Source of the DNA: Mesorhizobium sp. B2-7-1
GTDB taxonomy: Bacteria; Pseudomonadota; Alphaproteobacteria; Rhizobiales; Rhizobiaceae
Assembly: GCF_006440735.1 (NCBI RefSeq)
Contig: NZ_VFUA01000027.1
Span: forward strand, 1 to 63,404
Reading direction: 5' to 3'
Length of the DNA stretch: 63,404 nt
Under the pieces are notes generated by a model. That model saw nothing but the letters and a program-made list of their open reading frames with translations, searched no databases and was not told the origin of the DNA. Below, piece by piece: positions 45,745 to 55,323 of this stretch. Every line of letters begins with the position of its first letter. Position 1 is the stretch's first letter. The position numbers and the translations under genes are program-made.

Positions 45745-46734
45745 CTACCTCTGGATGCAGGTGTCGGCCGTTTCCTTGGTGCATTCGTCGAGGCCGGTGA
45801 AGACCGGATCGTCGACTTTCTTGTTGCCGATGAGGTCGAGCATCACCGAAGGCGCCTTGTAGCCCATTTCGAACGGCCGCTGGCCGACCAGCGCGGTAAC
45901 CAGGCCTTCCTTGGCGATCGCCACCTCGTCGCCGATCGTGTCGGCGGCGCCGATGACGAACTCGTTCTTGGCGATCTTGTCGGCCATCGGCTTGAACAGG
46001 TCGCGATAAGGCTGCGGGGCGCCGAACAGCGGCCAGCCGCCCATGATGCCGAAGGCATCGAGCTTCGGATTGGCGGCGAGGATGTCGGTCATCGCCTGCA
46101 CGCCCTTGGCGCCGTCGTCATTGGTGAACACCGGGCAGCCGGCCACTTCGGTCCAGCCGCCTTCGCCGGCAAGGGCTGCAAGGCCTTCCTTGCCCGACAG
46201 CGCATCGCGCATGCCTTGCGCGCGGCGCAGGATGTTGTCGGCCGCCGGATTGCCCTCGATGGTGCAGATCGTGCCGCCATTCGGCTTGGCCTTCTTGATG
46301 TACTCGCCGATCTTCTTGCCCATCAGGTAGTTGTCGGTGCCGAGATAGGTCTTGCGAAGGGCTGCGTCTTCCTTGGCAAGGTCGGCGTCGACCGTCATGA
46401 TCGGGATCGACGGATTGGCGCTCTTGATCGTCTGCGCGATCAGCGGTGCGTTCGACGGCGAGATCGCCATCGCCGCCGTGTCTGGCTTGCTCAGCATGTC
46501 CTGCACGATCTGCGCTTCGCCAGCTTCGTCCGAGGTCGATGCCGGGCCGGTGTAGAAGCATTCATATTCCGAGCTGGCGTTTTCCTTGTTCCACTTCTCG
46601 CAGCCCTGATGGATGGCTTCGAAGAACGGATTGTCGAGACCTTTTACCACGATGACGAGCTGTTTCTTGGCCAAAGCCGGCCCGGCGCCCAACGCCATGG
46701 CGGCGACGGCGGCAAGCAAAAGTGTTTTCCTCAT
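45745..46734 (-). CDS. Periplasmic sugar-binding protein of the second sugar importer
   Basis: The start is the ATG at 46734, with GGGAGG upstream, and a Sec signal follows (TLLLAAVAAMALGAGPALA). The 329-residue product has the RbsB-like pattern (VIVVKGLDNPFFEAIHQGCE, SPSNAPLIAQTIKSANPSIP, GIMGGWPLFGAPQ) and a C-terminal cysteine pair (DECTKETADTC). It is encoded divergently from the ATPase and permease genes, which are controlled from the same 452-bp region. The ligand is probably a monosaccharide or sugar acid. Confidence 0.9.
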   Translation of the reverse strand: MRKTLLLAAVAAMALGAGPALAKKQLVIVVKGLDNPFFEAIHQGCEKWNKENASSEYECFYTGPASTSDEAGEAQIVQDMLSKPDTAAMAISPSNAPLIAQTIKSANPSIPIMTVDADLAKEDAALRKTYLGTDNYLMGKKIGEYIKKAKPNGGTICTIEGNPAADNILRRAQGMRDALSGKEGLAALAGEGGWTEVAGCPVFTNDDGAKGVQAMTDILAANPKLDAFGIMGGWPLFGAPQPYRDLFKPMADKIAKNEFVIGAADTIGDEVAIAKEGLVTALVGQRPFEMGYKAPSVMLDLIGNKKVDDPVFTGLDECTKETADTCIQR

Positions 46735-47000
46735 ATCAGTCCTCCCTTGAAACAGACGGACACCGCGTGCCCGCCACACTGATCAGCCCGGATACACAAG
46801 ACCCATGACGAGCATCTCATGATGTTCGCGTCCTGCGCCGGGCTGATAAGCATTTGCCGATCCGTTTGCCCGAATGCTGGCGCAGCCGGATCCTTGACCT
46901 TCAAACCATTTGCCCGCCTTCCGCCGGACAGGCGGACGAGGAGCAAAGTCTTCCTCCGAGGCTTAGCTAATATCGGCTTTTCGCCAGCGTCAATTCCTAT

Positions 47001-47011
47001 TTGTCCTACAA
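47001..47011. promoter_or_regulatory. FadR-type GntR site 1 of the second sugar importer
   Basis: TTGTCCTACAA matches TNGTNNNACNA on both strands. It is 41 bp from the second site. Confidence 0.6.
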
Positions 47012-47041
47012 AACCGATTTTTCGTCGAGTCTCGAAATTAA

Positions 47042-47052
47042 TCGTCTGACAA
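47042..47052. promoter_or_regulatory. FadR-type GntR site 2 of the second sugar importer
   Basis: Read on the minus strand it is TTGTCAGACGA, differing by one base from the core TTGTCAGACAA of the site at 44590. Two sites about four helical turns apart could allow looping. Confidence 0.65.
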
Positions 47053-47186
47053 TTGATTGACGCCCTTGTCCGCTTTTGCCTAAATGCGTGAACGCGCCGT
47101 TCGGGAGGAAATGGACGGAGCAACGACGCAAGCGGCGCCGGCCAGGCCGGCGGCAGCTGCGCGATAAATGGGGAGGCTTAAGGCTG

Positions 47187-47930
<744 letters not shown>

Positions 47931-47972
47931 TCGCGCTGATCCTCGCGCCCCACCTCTCAGGAAAGGTCGATA

Positions 47973-48971
47973 ATGGCAGTCACCCTTGACCAGACGATCG
48001 CGCAGAAGCAGCACACTTTCCTGTCGCGGCTATTCTCCAACCAGACCTTCTGGGTGGTGATCGCGGTCATTCTCGCCTGCCTGTTCCTATCCTTTGCCAC
48101 CGATTCCTTCGCCACCTCGAAGAACCTCTTCAACATCACCCGAAACGTCACCTTCGTCGCCATCGTGGCGCTCGGCATGACCTTCGTCATCATCACCGGC
48201 GGCATCGACCTTTCGGTCGGCTCGGTGCTTTGCCTGTCTTCGATGGTGCTCGCCGTCACCATGCATGCCGGCTATTCGATCGAGATCGGCATCCTGGCGT
48301 CGATCGCCACCGCGCTTGCGGTAGGCGCCTTCAACGGCGTGCTTATCGCCTATCTCGGCTTCCCGCCCTTCGTCGTGACGCTCGGCATGCTTTCGGTGGC
48401 GCGCAGCCTTGCCATGGTCGCCTCCAACAACACGGTGGTCTTCCAGTTTGGGCCGGATCATCAGAAGCTGCTCGCATTGGGCGGTGGCGCATGGGTGTTC
48501 GGCATCGCCAACCCCGTGCTCTACATGATCATCCTGGGGCTGATCACCGGTTTCACCCTGCGTTGGACCAAGTTCGGCCGCCACATCTTCGCTATCGGCG
48601 GCAACGAGCATGCGGCAACGCTGACCGGCGTTCCCGTCAAGCAGATCAAGGTCGCCGTCTACATGATCTCGGCGCTTTCGGCTGGGCTCGCCGGCATCAT
48701 CCAGACCGGGTGGCTCGGCGCCGTCACCACCAATCTCGGCAACGGCATGGAGCTGCAGGTGATCGCCGCGACCGTCATCGGCGGCGCGGACCTCGCCGGC
48801 GGCGTCGGCACCGCCTTCGGCGCCATCGTCGGCGCAGCCCTGATCGAAGTGATCCGCAACAGCCTCGGCCTGCTTGGCATCAATGCCTTCTGGCAAGGCA
48901 CTTTCATCGGCGGCGCGATCATCCTGGCCGTGCTCTTCGACCGCATCCGCAATTTCCGCCGCAGCGATTAG
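47973..48971 (+). CDS. Sugar ABC importer permease (RbsC type)
   Basis: The 332-residue permease has ITGGIDLSVGSVLCLSSMV, IAYLGFPPFVVTLGMLSVAR and GGADLAGGVGTAFGAIVG, the ribose-permease landmarks, and about nine hydrophobic segments. AGGAAAGG precedes its ATG. It forms the importer with the single-domain ATPase and the divergently encoded binding protein. Confidence 0.92.
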   Translation: MAVTLDQTIAQKQHTFLSRLFSNQTFWVVIAVILACLFLSFATDSFATSKNLFNITRNVTFVAIVALGMTFVIITGGIDLSVGSVLCLSSMVLAVTMHAGYSIEIGILASIATALAVGAFNGVLIAYLGFPPFVVTLGMLSVARSLAMVASNNTVVFQFGPDHQKLLALGGGAWVFGIANPVLYMIILGLITGFTLRWTKFGRHIFAIGGNEHAATLTGVPVKQIKVAVYMISALSAGLAGIIQTGWLGAVTTNLGNGMELQVIAATVIGGADLAGGVGTAFGAIVGAALIEVIRNSLGLLGINAFWQGTFIGGAIILAVLFDRIRNFRRSD

Positions 48972-49114
48972 CTCCCCCTTCCCCCCTTCTAGGGGAAGGT
49001 GGCCGCGAAGCGGTCGGATGAGGGGTGCTCCAGGGAAGGCCAGCGTCTCACTCCGCTGGAACACCCCTCATCCGTCGCCTTCGGCGACACCTTCTTCCAC
49101 AGGGGGGAGAAGGG
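48972..49114. repeat. Composite palindromic repeat in a 295-bp gene-free stretch
   Basis: Outer parts CCCCTTCCCCCCTTCTAGGG and GGGGGGAGAAGGG face each other; inside, GTCGGATGAGGGGTG and CACCCCTCATCCG form a second dyad around a GC-rich core. It follows the permease stop directly and may act as a bidirectional terminator. The remainder to 49266 shows nothing except a weak lead region for the AraC gene. Confidence 0.75.
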
Positions 49115-49266
49115 AATGCCGCCCCTATCGCTCAGTCTGAAAATCCATCCAGGTGGTTTGAACGCAAAGTCCGCCGCCCCCGCCTGCCTTGACGCGGCCG
49201 CACCCCGGCAGCACTATCCCCCGGCAGGCGAAGGGAGGCCAGTCGCCTGCGGGAGGAACGATACCC

Positions 49267-50094
49267 ATGACGGACGCGATCAGGCTCTATTGGGGCCGGT
49301 TCGGACATGTTTCCGTGCTGAATGTCGCCAACGACTTCGTCACCCATGCCCATGGCGAGGCGCATCTCATCATCTGGCTGGAAGGCACGGCAGGCGAAAT
49401 GACCATTGGCCGCGAGACGGTGCGGCTCGGACCGGGCACCGCGGCCGGCATCAACTCGTTCCAGCCGCACAGCCACGCCCTTTCCCGCGACGGCAGGCCC
49501 GGCCTGTTCCTCGCCTTCTACATCGATCCCGACTGGGCGCGCCAGCGCCGCGACCTCCCCTCCTCGGCGCCGCTGTTCACGCAAGCCGCGATCACACTGG
49601 AGCCCTGGCTGCACCAGGCGGCGGCGAACCTGCTCGATCACCTGACCGACAATGAGAGCATCGACGACGTCGCCAATTACGAGATCGAGCGTTTCATCGA
49701 CTCAGTGCTCGACGCGGCCGATGCCTCGTCGCCGCAGGCCGCACGCGCGCGCATCAACACGATGCTCGATTTCCGCGTCCGCAAGGCGATCCAGTTGATG
49801 AAGGCCAATGTCTGCGAGCGCATCTCCTTCGACGACGTCGCCCGCTCGGTCGGGCTGTCCCGGCCGCATTTCTTCGCGCTGTTCAAGGAACAGACCAACC
49901 TGACGCCGAACGTCTACTGGAACACGCTGCGCATGGAGGAAGCCGTGCGCCAGCTGCAGTGGTCGCAGGAGCCGTTGATCTCGGTCGCCTGCAATCTCGG
50001 CTTCACCACCCAGGGCAATTTCTCGCGCTTCTTCCGCGACCATGTCGGCGTGCCGCCGACGCTCTACAGGGAAGCCGCTCGGGCGACAGCCTGA
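49267..50094 (+). CDS. AraC-family regulator of the molybdenum hydroxylase operon
   Basis: The 275-residue product has an N-terminal cupin-like sensor domain (FVTHAHGEAHLIIWLEGTAG, GPGTAAGINSFQPHSHA) and two C-terminal helix-turn-helices (RISFDDVARSVGLSRPHFFA, PLISVACNLGFTTQGNFSRF). The ATG at 49267 is chosen because the cupin begins there. It is encoded 103 bp ahead of the operon in the same direction, and the gap holds two direct repeats suited to an AraC dimer. It probably activates the operon in response to the substrate. Confidence 0.9.
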   Translation: MTDAIRLYWGRFGHVSVLNVANDFVTHAHGEAHLIIWLEGTAGEMTIGRETVRLGPGTAAGINSFQPHSHALSRDGRPGLFLAFYIDPDWARQRRDLPSSAPLFTQAAITLEPWLHQAAANLLDHLTDNESIDDVANYEIERFIDSVLDAADASSPQAARARINTMLDFRVRKAIQLMKANVCERISFDDVARSVGLSRPHFFALFKEQTNLTPNVYWNTLRMEEAVRQLQWSQEPLISVACNLGFTTQGNFSRFFRDHVGVPPTLYREAARATA

Positions 50095-50113
50095 GGCGCG
50101 TTTTTCCGACTGG

Positions 50114-50145
50114 TTGATACGCGCTCAAGACGCATTGATAAGCGC
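50114..50145 (+). promoter_or_regulatory. Tandem 11-bp direct repeats, probable AraC-type operator
   Basis: TTGATACGCGC (50114) and TTGATAAGCGC (50135) are 21 bp apart, two helical turns, in direct orientation. This is the usual geometry of AraC-family activator half-sites. They are 53 bp ahead of the first operon gene. Confidence 0.65.
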
Positions 50146-50197
50146 CGGCCCATCGCCCGCCCTAGCCTGCTCCCGATCTTTGTAAGGGAACCAGTCT

Positions 50198-50641
50198 ATG
50201 GCGAAAGTCACCATTTCCAGCGTCATCGACGCGCCGGTCGAGCAGGTCTGGGCGCGCATCCGCGACTTCAACGGCCTGCCGGGCTGGCATCCGCGCATGG
50301 TGGAGAGCGAGATCGAGGACGGCAAGGCCGCCACCACGATCGGCTGCGTGCGCAACTTCAAACTGGTCAGCGGCGCAAGGCTGCGCGAGAAGCTGCTGGA
50401 CTTCTCCGACGAGAACTTCCTGGTCAGCTATTCGATCCTCGAGACACCGCAGCCGCTCACCAACCACAAGGCGACACTGCAATTGCGGCGCGTCACCGAC
50501 GGCAACCGCACCTATGCCGAATGGACGGCAAGCTTCGACGCGGCACCGGAGGAGGCCGACAAGCTGGCCGAGGGCATGGGCGCCAATGTCTTCCAGGGCG
50601 GCTTCAACGCCCTGAAGACCCATTTCGCCGGCCAGAGCTGA
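50198..50641 (+). CDS. SRPBCC-fold protein (CoxG/polyketide-cyclase-like)
   Basis: A 147-residue protein with the START-like opening MAKVTISSVIDAPVEQVWAR and FNGLPGWHPRM and the closing amphipathic helix (GFNALKTHFAG). No signal or membrane anchor is seen, unlike CoxG, which has a C-terminal anchor. In cox clusters an SRPBCC protein attaches or helps mature the enzyme; here it could also bind the small-molecule substrate. AAGGG lies ahead of its ATG, and the FAD-subunit gene starts 12 bp after its stop. Confidence 0.8.
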   Translation: MAKVTISSVIDAPVEQVWARIRDFNGLPGWHPRMVESEIEDGKAATTIGCVRNFKLVSGARLREKLLDFSDENFLVSYSILETPQPLTNHKATLQLRRVTDGNRTYAEWTASFDAAPEEADKLAEGMGANVFQGGFNALKTHFAGQS

Positions 50642-50653
50642 CGGGAGCCCGCC

Positions 50654-51448
50654 ATGTCGCTTGCGCTGCGGACTTTTTCGAGCATGAAAGACGCCAACGC
50701 CGCGCTGCAGGTGTCGGGCACCCGCTATCTTGGCGGCGGTACGCTTGTCGTTCGCGCGGCCAATGAAGGCGACGTTGCCGTCTCCAGCCTTGTCCGCGTC
50801 GACGATCCCGGCCTTTCGCAGATCGCGGTTTCCGGCGGCAAGGTCCGGCTCGGCGCTTCCGTCACCATGGCGGCGGTTGCCCGCCACCCCGAGCTTGCCG
50901 CGCTTGCACCGGCCGCGCGCGCTGTCGGCGGGCCGGCGATCCGCAACATGGCGACCGTCGGCGGCAATCTGTTCGCGCCGGCCCCCTATGGCGATTTCGC
51001 GGTGGCGCTGCTGGCGTTGGACGCAACGGTCGTCACCGAAGGCGGCGAAATGCCGATCGAGACTTTCCTGGCCGGCCGCGACACCAGCCGCGTCATCGTC
51101 ACCGCCGTCGGCTTTTCATTGCCGAGGGCTGAGAGCTTCCGTTTCCTGAAAGTGTCGCGCGTCAAGCCGAAGGGGGTGTCGGTGCTGAGCATCGCCGCGC
51201 TTCTGGAACTCGCGCCGGACGGCACGGTGACCTCGGCGCGGATTGCATTGGGCTGCATGGCCGATCGGCCGATACGCGCCAAGGCGGCGGAGAAGGCGCT
51301 GCTCGGCTGCAAGCTCACGCAGCAGGAAATCGCGCCGGCGCTAGCCGCCGCGGGCGAAGGCATAGCACCGATCACCGACCCGGTCGCCAGCGCCTGGTAT
51401 CGCGCCGAGGTCCTGCCGGTCCATCTCGGGCGGTTGCTGCTGAACTGA
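50654..51448 (+). CDS. Molybdenum hydroxylase FAD subunit (CoxM/XDH-medium type)
   Basis: The 264-residue protein has the FAD-binding motifs YLGGGTLVVRAA and AIRNMATVGGNLFAPAPYGD, and a C-terminal domain typical of CO dehydrogenase flavoproteins (SVLSIAALLELAPDGTV). It passes electrons from the iron-sulfur subunit to an acceptor. It is somewhat short for the family (about 280-290). Order FAD, Fe-S, Mo is the coxM-S-L order. Confidence 0.9.
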   Translation: MSLALRTFSSMKDANAALQVSGTRYLGGGTLVVRAANEGDVAVSSLVRVDDPGLSQIAVSGGKVRLGASVTMAAVARHPELAALAPAARAVGGPAIRNMATVGGNLFAPAPYGDFAVALLALDATVVTEGGEMPIETFLAGRDTSRVIVTAVGFSLPRAESFRFLKVSRVKPKGVSVLSIAALLELAPDGTVTSARIALGCMADRPIRAKAAEKALLGCKLTQQEIAPALAAAGEGIAPITDPVASAWYRAEVLPVHLGRLLLN

Positions 51449-51506
51449 AATCCATCGGGGACGTGCGTCTGTCCGGCAGATCCGGCAGGCGCGCAAGGGA
51501 GGAAGA

Positions 51507-51989
51507 ATGGCGAAGGTCCCGGTTCAATTCACGCTCAACGGCTCGGAGAAAGCCGAGTTCGTCGAAAGTGGCACGACGCTGCTCGCCGCGCTGCGCGACA
51601 AGATCGGCGACACCTCGCCGAAAGGCGGCTGCCACCAAGGCACCTGCGGCGCTTGCTCGGTCATCATCGATGGCGAACTGAGGCTTTCCTGCCTGACGCT
51701 GGCCGAAACCTGCGGCGGCGCCGACATCAAGACGACCGCCGGCCTTGCCGAAGGCGGCGTGCTGCACCCGCTGCAGCGCGCCTTCCTCGATGCCTTCGCC
51801 ACGCAATGCGGCTTCTGCACGCCGGGCATGATCATGGCGGCAAAAGTGCTGCTCGACCGCACGCCGAACCCGAGCCGCGAGGATGTCGTCGAAGCGCTGT
51901 CCGGCAACATCTGCCGCTGCACCGGCTACGAGCCGATCATCCAGGCGGTGCTGCTTGCGGCGCGCGCCAATTCGCAGAACGCCGCCTGA
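51507..51989 (+). CDS. Molybdenum hydroxylase 2Fe-2S subunit (CoxS/XDH-small type)
   Basis: The 160-residue protein has both clusters' ligands: a plant-ferredoxin set in GGCHQGTCGACSVIIDGELR and SCLT, and the alpha-helical set in TQCGFCTPGMIM and GNICRCTGYEPI. These carry electrons from the molybdopterin site to FAD. GGGAGGAAG precedes the ATG at 51507. Confidence 0.95.
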   Translation: MAKVPVQFTLNGSEKAEFVESGTTLLAALRDKIGDTSPKGGCHQGTCGACSVIIDGELRLSCLTLAETCGGADIKTTAGLAEGGVLHPLQRAFLDAFATQCGFCTPGMIMAAKVLLDRTPNPSREDVVEALSGNICRCTGYEPIIQAVLLAARANSQNAA

Positions 51990-52000
51990 GGGAACGAGCC

Positions 52001-53368
52001 ATGGAACTGCGCAAGGACTATTTCGCCGATGTCCGCAAGGACGGCCTGCACGAGATCGGCCAGGCCCGCCCGCGGCTTGACTCGCCTGGACATGTCACCG
52101 GCAAGACCGCCTATTTCGCCGACCGCAACTTCCCCGGCATGCTGCATCTGAAGATGGTGCGCAGCCCGCACCATCATGCCCGCATCCGCTCGATCGACAC
52201 GTCCGAGGCGGAAAGGCATCCGGGCGTCGTGAAGGTGCTGACCGCCAAGGACGTGCCGCACAACGTCTACACCATCCTGATCCTGATCCAGGTCGGGCCG
52301 GAGGACGAAACCGTGCTTGCCGACGGCAAGGTGCGCTGGAAAGGCGAGGCCGTGGTCGCGGTGCTGGCCGAGAGCGAGCGCGCGGCGCAGGAGGCGGCCG
52401 CCAAGGTCAAGGTCGACTACGAGGTGCTGCCAGCCGTCTTCGACATGGAGGAAGCGCTGAAGCCCGGCGCGCCTTTGGTCAACGAATATCACGGCCAGAA
52501 CTACTACCTCTATGACAGCGGCGAGTGCCGCAAGGTGCGCTTCGGCGATGTCGAGGCAGGCTTTGCCGGGGCCGACCACATCCTCGAACAGTCCTATCAG
52601 TCCTCGCCGATCGAGCATGCGCCGACCGAGACCACCGGCTGCGTGGTGGCGCCCGAGGGCAATGACCGCTTCACCTGCTACACCAATACGCAGGCGATGT
52701 TCTTCACCCTCGACAACACATCGATCATCCTGCAGATGCCAGGCTCGAAGCTGCATTTCGTCGGCGGTACGGTCGGCGGCGGCTTCGGCGGCAAGGTCGA
52801 CGTCATCGTCGAGCCGATCGCCATCCTCGGCGCCAAGCTAACCGGACGCCCGGTCTGTTTTATCTACAGCCGCGAGGAGGAGATGCAGATCTCCTCGCCG
52901 CGCGCGGCCGAGAAGGTCGTGATCAAGGACGGCGTCATGAAGGACGGCCGTATCGTCGCCCGCAAGGTGACCGGCTACACCGATGCCGGCGCCTATTCCC
53001 GCCACTCGCCCTATGGCGCGCAGAAAGGCGCCGCGCATTATCCCGGGCCCTACACGATCCCGAATGTCTGGATCGACACCTATTGCGTCTACACCAACCG
53101 CACCCCTTCGTCGGCCATGCGCGGCTTCGGCGTCACCATCGGCGACTTCGCGCTGGAGGTGCAGATGGACAAGCTGGCGCGGCTGATCGGCATGGACCCG
53201 CTCGAGTTCCGCTTCATCAACGCCTATCGCGACGGCGACATGAAGGCGCATCGCCAGCCGACCGAGGGGGCGGCGCTCATCGAATGCATGCAGGAGGCCT
53301 CGCGCGCCGCCGACTGGCCGGTGGCCGAAAAATACATGGCAATGTCCTCCTACAGGAAGGGAGCCTGA
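52001..53368 (+). CDS. Molybdenum hydroxylase large subunit, N-terminal part (separate ORF)
   Basis: The ATG at 52001 begins a 455-residue protein; the frame upstream overlaps the Fe-S gene. It holds the aldehyde-oxidase/xanthine-dehydrogenase hammerhead domain (VTGKTAYFADRNFPGMLHLK) and the first molybdopterin-binding domain (GGTVGGGFGGKVDV, TPSSAMRGFGVTIGDFALEV). AMRGFG corresponds to AFRGFG of xanthine-dehydrogenase-type enzymes and not to the AYRCSFR loop of form I CO dehydrogenase. It ends in YRKGA with a stop, and the rest of the subunit is encoded by the next gene after one base (TGAGATG). Confidence 0.9.
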   Translation: MELRKDYFADVRKDGLHEIGQARPRLDSPGHVTGKTAYFADRNFPGMLHLKMVRSPHHHARIRSIDTSEAERHPGVVKVLTAKDVPHNVYTILILIQVGPEDETVLADGKVRWKGEAVVAVLAESERAAQEAAAKVKVDYEVLPAVFDMEEALKPGAPLVNEYHGQNYYLYDSGECRKVRFGDVEAGFAGADHILEQSYQSSPIEHAPTETTGCVVAPEGNDRFTCYTNTQAMFFTLDNTSIILQMPGSKLHFVGGTVGGGFGGKVDVIVEPIAILGAKLTGRPVCFIYSREEEMQISSPRAAEKVVIKDGVMKDGRIVARKVTGYTDAGAYSRHSPYGAQKGAAHYPGPYTIPNVWIDTYCVYTNRTPSSAMRGFGVTIGDFALEVQMDKLARLIGMDPLEFRFINAYRDGDMKAHRQPTEGAALIECMQEASRAADWPVAEKYMAMSSYRKGA

Positions 53369-53369
53369 G

Positions 53370-54374
53370 ATGGCGATCCGGCGTGGACGCGGCGTCGCCG
53401 CGATCAACTATCCGACCGGCATGAACCTCGGCGGCGACCCGACCCAGGCGCTGGTCCATTCGACGCCGACCGGCAATTTCATGGTGACGCTCTCCAGCGT
53501 CGATCTCGGCCAGGGCATGAAGCAGATCATGGCGCAGATCTGCGCCGAGACCATCGGCGTGCCGACCGACCGCGTCATCATCGACACGGCCGACACCGAT
53601 ACCGGTCCGCACTGCATGGGCACCTTCGCCTCGCGCGGCACGCACCGCGCCGGCAATGCCGTCATCCAGGCGGCCAAGGAAGCCCGCCAGGTGATGCTGG
53701 AAGTGGCCGCCGAGGAATTGGAGGTCAACGCCTCCGACCTCGAGACCGACGGCCAGGGCAACATCCAGGTGAAGGGCGCGCCGCAGAAATCGATCTCGAT
53801 CTTCGATGTCGCGCTGTCGGCGCATTTCAAGCGCGGCCGCTCGATTTCGGGCCGCGGCATGTTCCTGATCCCGCGATCCTACCCGGAGAAGGAGACCGGC
53901 GCGATGAAGCCCTCCACGTGCTACGCCCATGCCTGCACGGTGGCCGAGGTCGAAGTCGACGACGAGACCGGCGAGGTGACGGTGCTCACCGTCAAGAACG
54001 TCTTCGAGATCGGCCGCGCGCTCAACCCGAAGATGGTCGAGCAGCAGCTGGTCGGCGGCTCCTGGATGGGCATCAGCCACGCGCTCTACGAGACGACCGA
54101 GCCCTATTATCCGAACCGCGACCATGGCGGCACCGACTTCAACCAGTATCTGATGCCGGGCCCAGGCGACCTCGCCGAGACCGAAATCATCGTGCTGGAG
54201 CGCCCGTCCGCCGACGGTCCGTTCGGCGCCAAGGGACCGGGCGAGATGTGCGCCAACCCGCAGATTCCGGCCGTCGCCAATGCCGTGTTCGACGCGGTCG
54301 GCGTCCGCATCGACACGCTGCCGATCACGCCCGAGCGCATCCTGCGCGCGCTGAAGGCGCAGGCGGCGGGCTGA
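53370..54374 (+). CDS. Molybdenum hydroxylase large subunit, C-terminal part (separate ORF)
   Basis: This 334-residue protein carries the second molybdopterin-binding domain: LSSVDLGQGMKQIMAQICAE, DTDTGPHCMGTFASRGTHRA and the active-site glutamate region FGAKGPGEMCANP. It starts at the ATG at 53370, in a different frame from the preceding ORF, with GGAAGGGAG upstream. Together the two proteins equal one standard large subunit (about 790 residues). The clean start and ribosome site argue for a true two-chain subunit, not a sequencing error. Confidence 0.9.
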   Translation: MAIRRGRGVAAINYPTGMNLGGDPTQALVHSTPTGNFMVTLSSVDLGQGMKQIMAQICAETIGVPTDRVIIDTADTDTGPHCMGTFASRGTHRAGNAVIQAAKEARQVMLEVAAEELEVNASDLETDGQGNIQVKGAPQKSISIFDVALSAHFKRGRSISGRGMFLIPRSYPEKETGAMKPSTCYAHACTVAEVEVDDETGEVTVLTVKNVFEIGRALNPKMVEQQLVGGSWMGISHALYETTEPYYPNRDHGGTDFNQYLMPGPGDLAETEIIVLERPSADGPFGAKGPGEMCANPQIPAVANAVFDAVGVRIDTLPITPERILRALKAQAAG

Positions 54375-54381
54375 GGGCAAG

Positions 54382-55263
54382 ATGACCAGCGCCGACGCCG
54401 TTGAAGTCGCGGCTTCGCCGGAGGCGATAGCCGAGCGCCTTGCCGCTTCGCGCTATCTGGCCGACGACAGCCTGGCCACCGCGATCTTCCTCGCGATCCG
54501 CCTGGGCAAGCCGCTGCTGCTCGAAGGCGCGCCGGGCGTCGGCAAGACCGAGGCCGCGAAGGCAGTCGCCGAACTGCTCGGCCGCGAGCTGGTGCGCCTG
54601 CAATGCTATGAAGGCATCGATACCGGGCACGCGCTCTACGAGTGGAACTACCAGCGCCAATTGCTCGCCATCCGTCATGCCGGCGAGCACGAGATCGACA
54701 TCTATGACGACCGCTTCCTGATCGCGCGGCCGCTGCTGCAGGTCTTGCGGGCGCCCGAGCAACGCGTGCTGCTGGTCGACGAGATCGACCGCTCCGACCA
54801 TGAATTCGAAGCGCTGCTGCTGGAATTCCTCTCCGATTTCCAGATCAGCATCCCCGAACGCGGCACGATCCGCGCGGCAAAGCAGCCGATCGTCATCCTG
54901 ACCTCGAACCGCACCCGCGAGTTGGCCGAGGCGCTACGCCGGCGCTGCGTCTATCACTGGATCGGCTACCCCGATGCAGAGCGCGAGGCCGAGATCATCA
55001 TGTTGCGCTCCGGTGATGTCGCCGAGGCGACGGCGCGCGCGGTGGCGAATGCGGTGCAGGAGATCCGCGCGCGGTCCCTGGCCAAACCGCCGGGTATCGC
55101 CGAAGCGGTCGAATGGGCCAACGCCGCAACCATTCTCGAAAAAGGCGGCAGCCCGTGGCCGCAAGCCTTCCGCCGCGCCATCGGCGTGCTGATCAAGGAC
55201 GAGGAGGATTTGTCGGCGATCGCACCGGAGTTGGGGAGGATTGTCGAGGAGGCGTTGGGGTGA
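54382..55263 (+). CDS. MoxR-type AAA+ ATPase (CoxD-like)
   Basis: The 293-residue protein has Walker A GAPGVGKTEAAKA (near residue 50), Walker B VLLVDEIDRSD and the MoxR sensor segment ILTSNRTRELAEALRRRC. CoxD of CO dehydrogenase clusters is needed to build the sulfurated molybdenum site. It starts 8 bp after the large-subunit gene, and its usual partner, a VWA protein, is encoded next. Confidence 0.9.
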   Translation: MTSADAVEVAASPEAIAERLAASRYLADDSLATAIFLAIRLGKPLLLEGAPGVGKTEAAKAVAELLGRELVRLQCYEGIDTGHALYEWNYQRQLLAIRHAGEHEIDIYDDRFLIARPLLQVLRAPEQRVLLVDEIDRSDHEFEALLLEFLSDFQISIPERGTIRAAKQPIVILTSNRTRELAEALRRRCVYHWIGYPDAEREAEIIMLRSGDVAEATARAVANAVQEIRARSLAKPPGIAEAVEWANAATILEKGGSPWPQAFRRAIGVLIKDEEDLSAIAPELGRIVEEALG

Positions 55264-55323
55264 CGAGCAATCGTAACGAGCTCGCGCGATACCCCAAGGC
55301 TAATGCGCAACGCTGGCGGGACA

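Larger units (their letters stand above)
46735..47186. promoter_or_regulatory. 452-bp divergent regulatory region of the second sugar importer
   Basis: No gene is visible. The stretch 46960-47060 is AT-richer than its surroundings and holds two FadR-type sites. It should carry the promoters for the binding-protein gene (minus) and the ATPase-permease pair (plus). Confidence 0.7.

Noticed and set aside
52001..54374. Naming the large subunit CoxL (CO dehydrogenase).
   Set aside because: The AYRCSFR active-site loop of form I enzymes is absent and the corresponding segment is AMRGFG, so only the maturation genes are cox-like.
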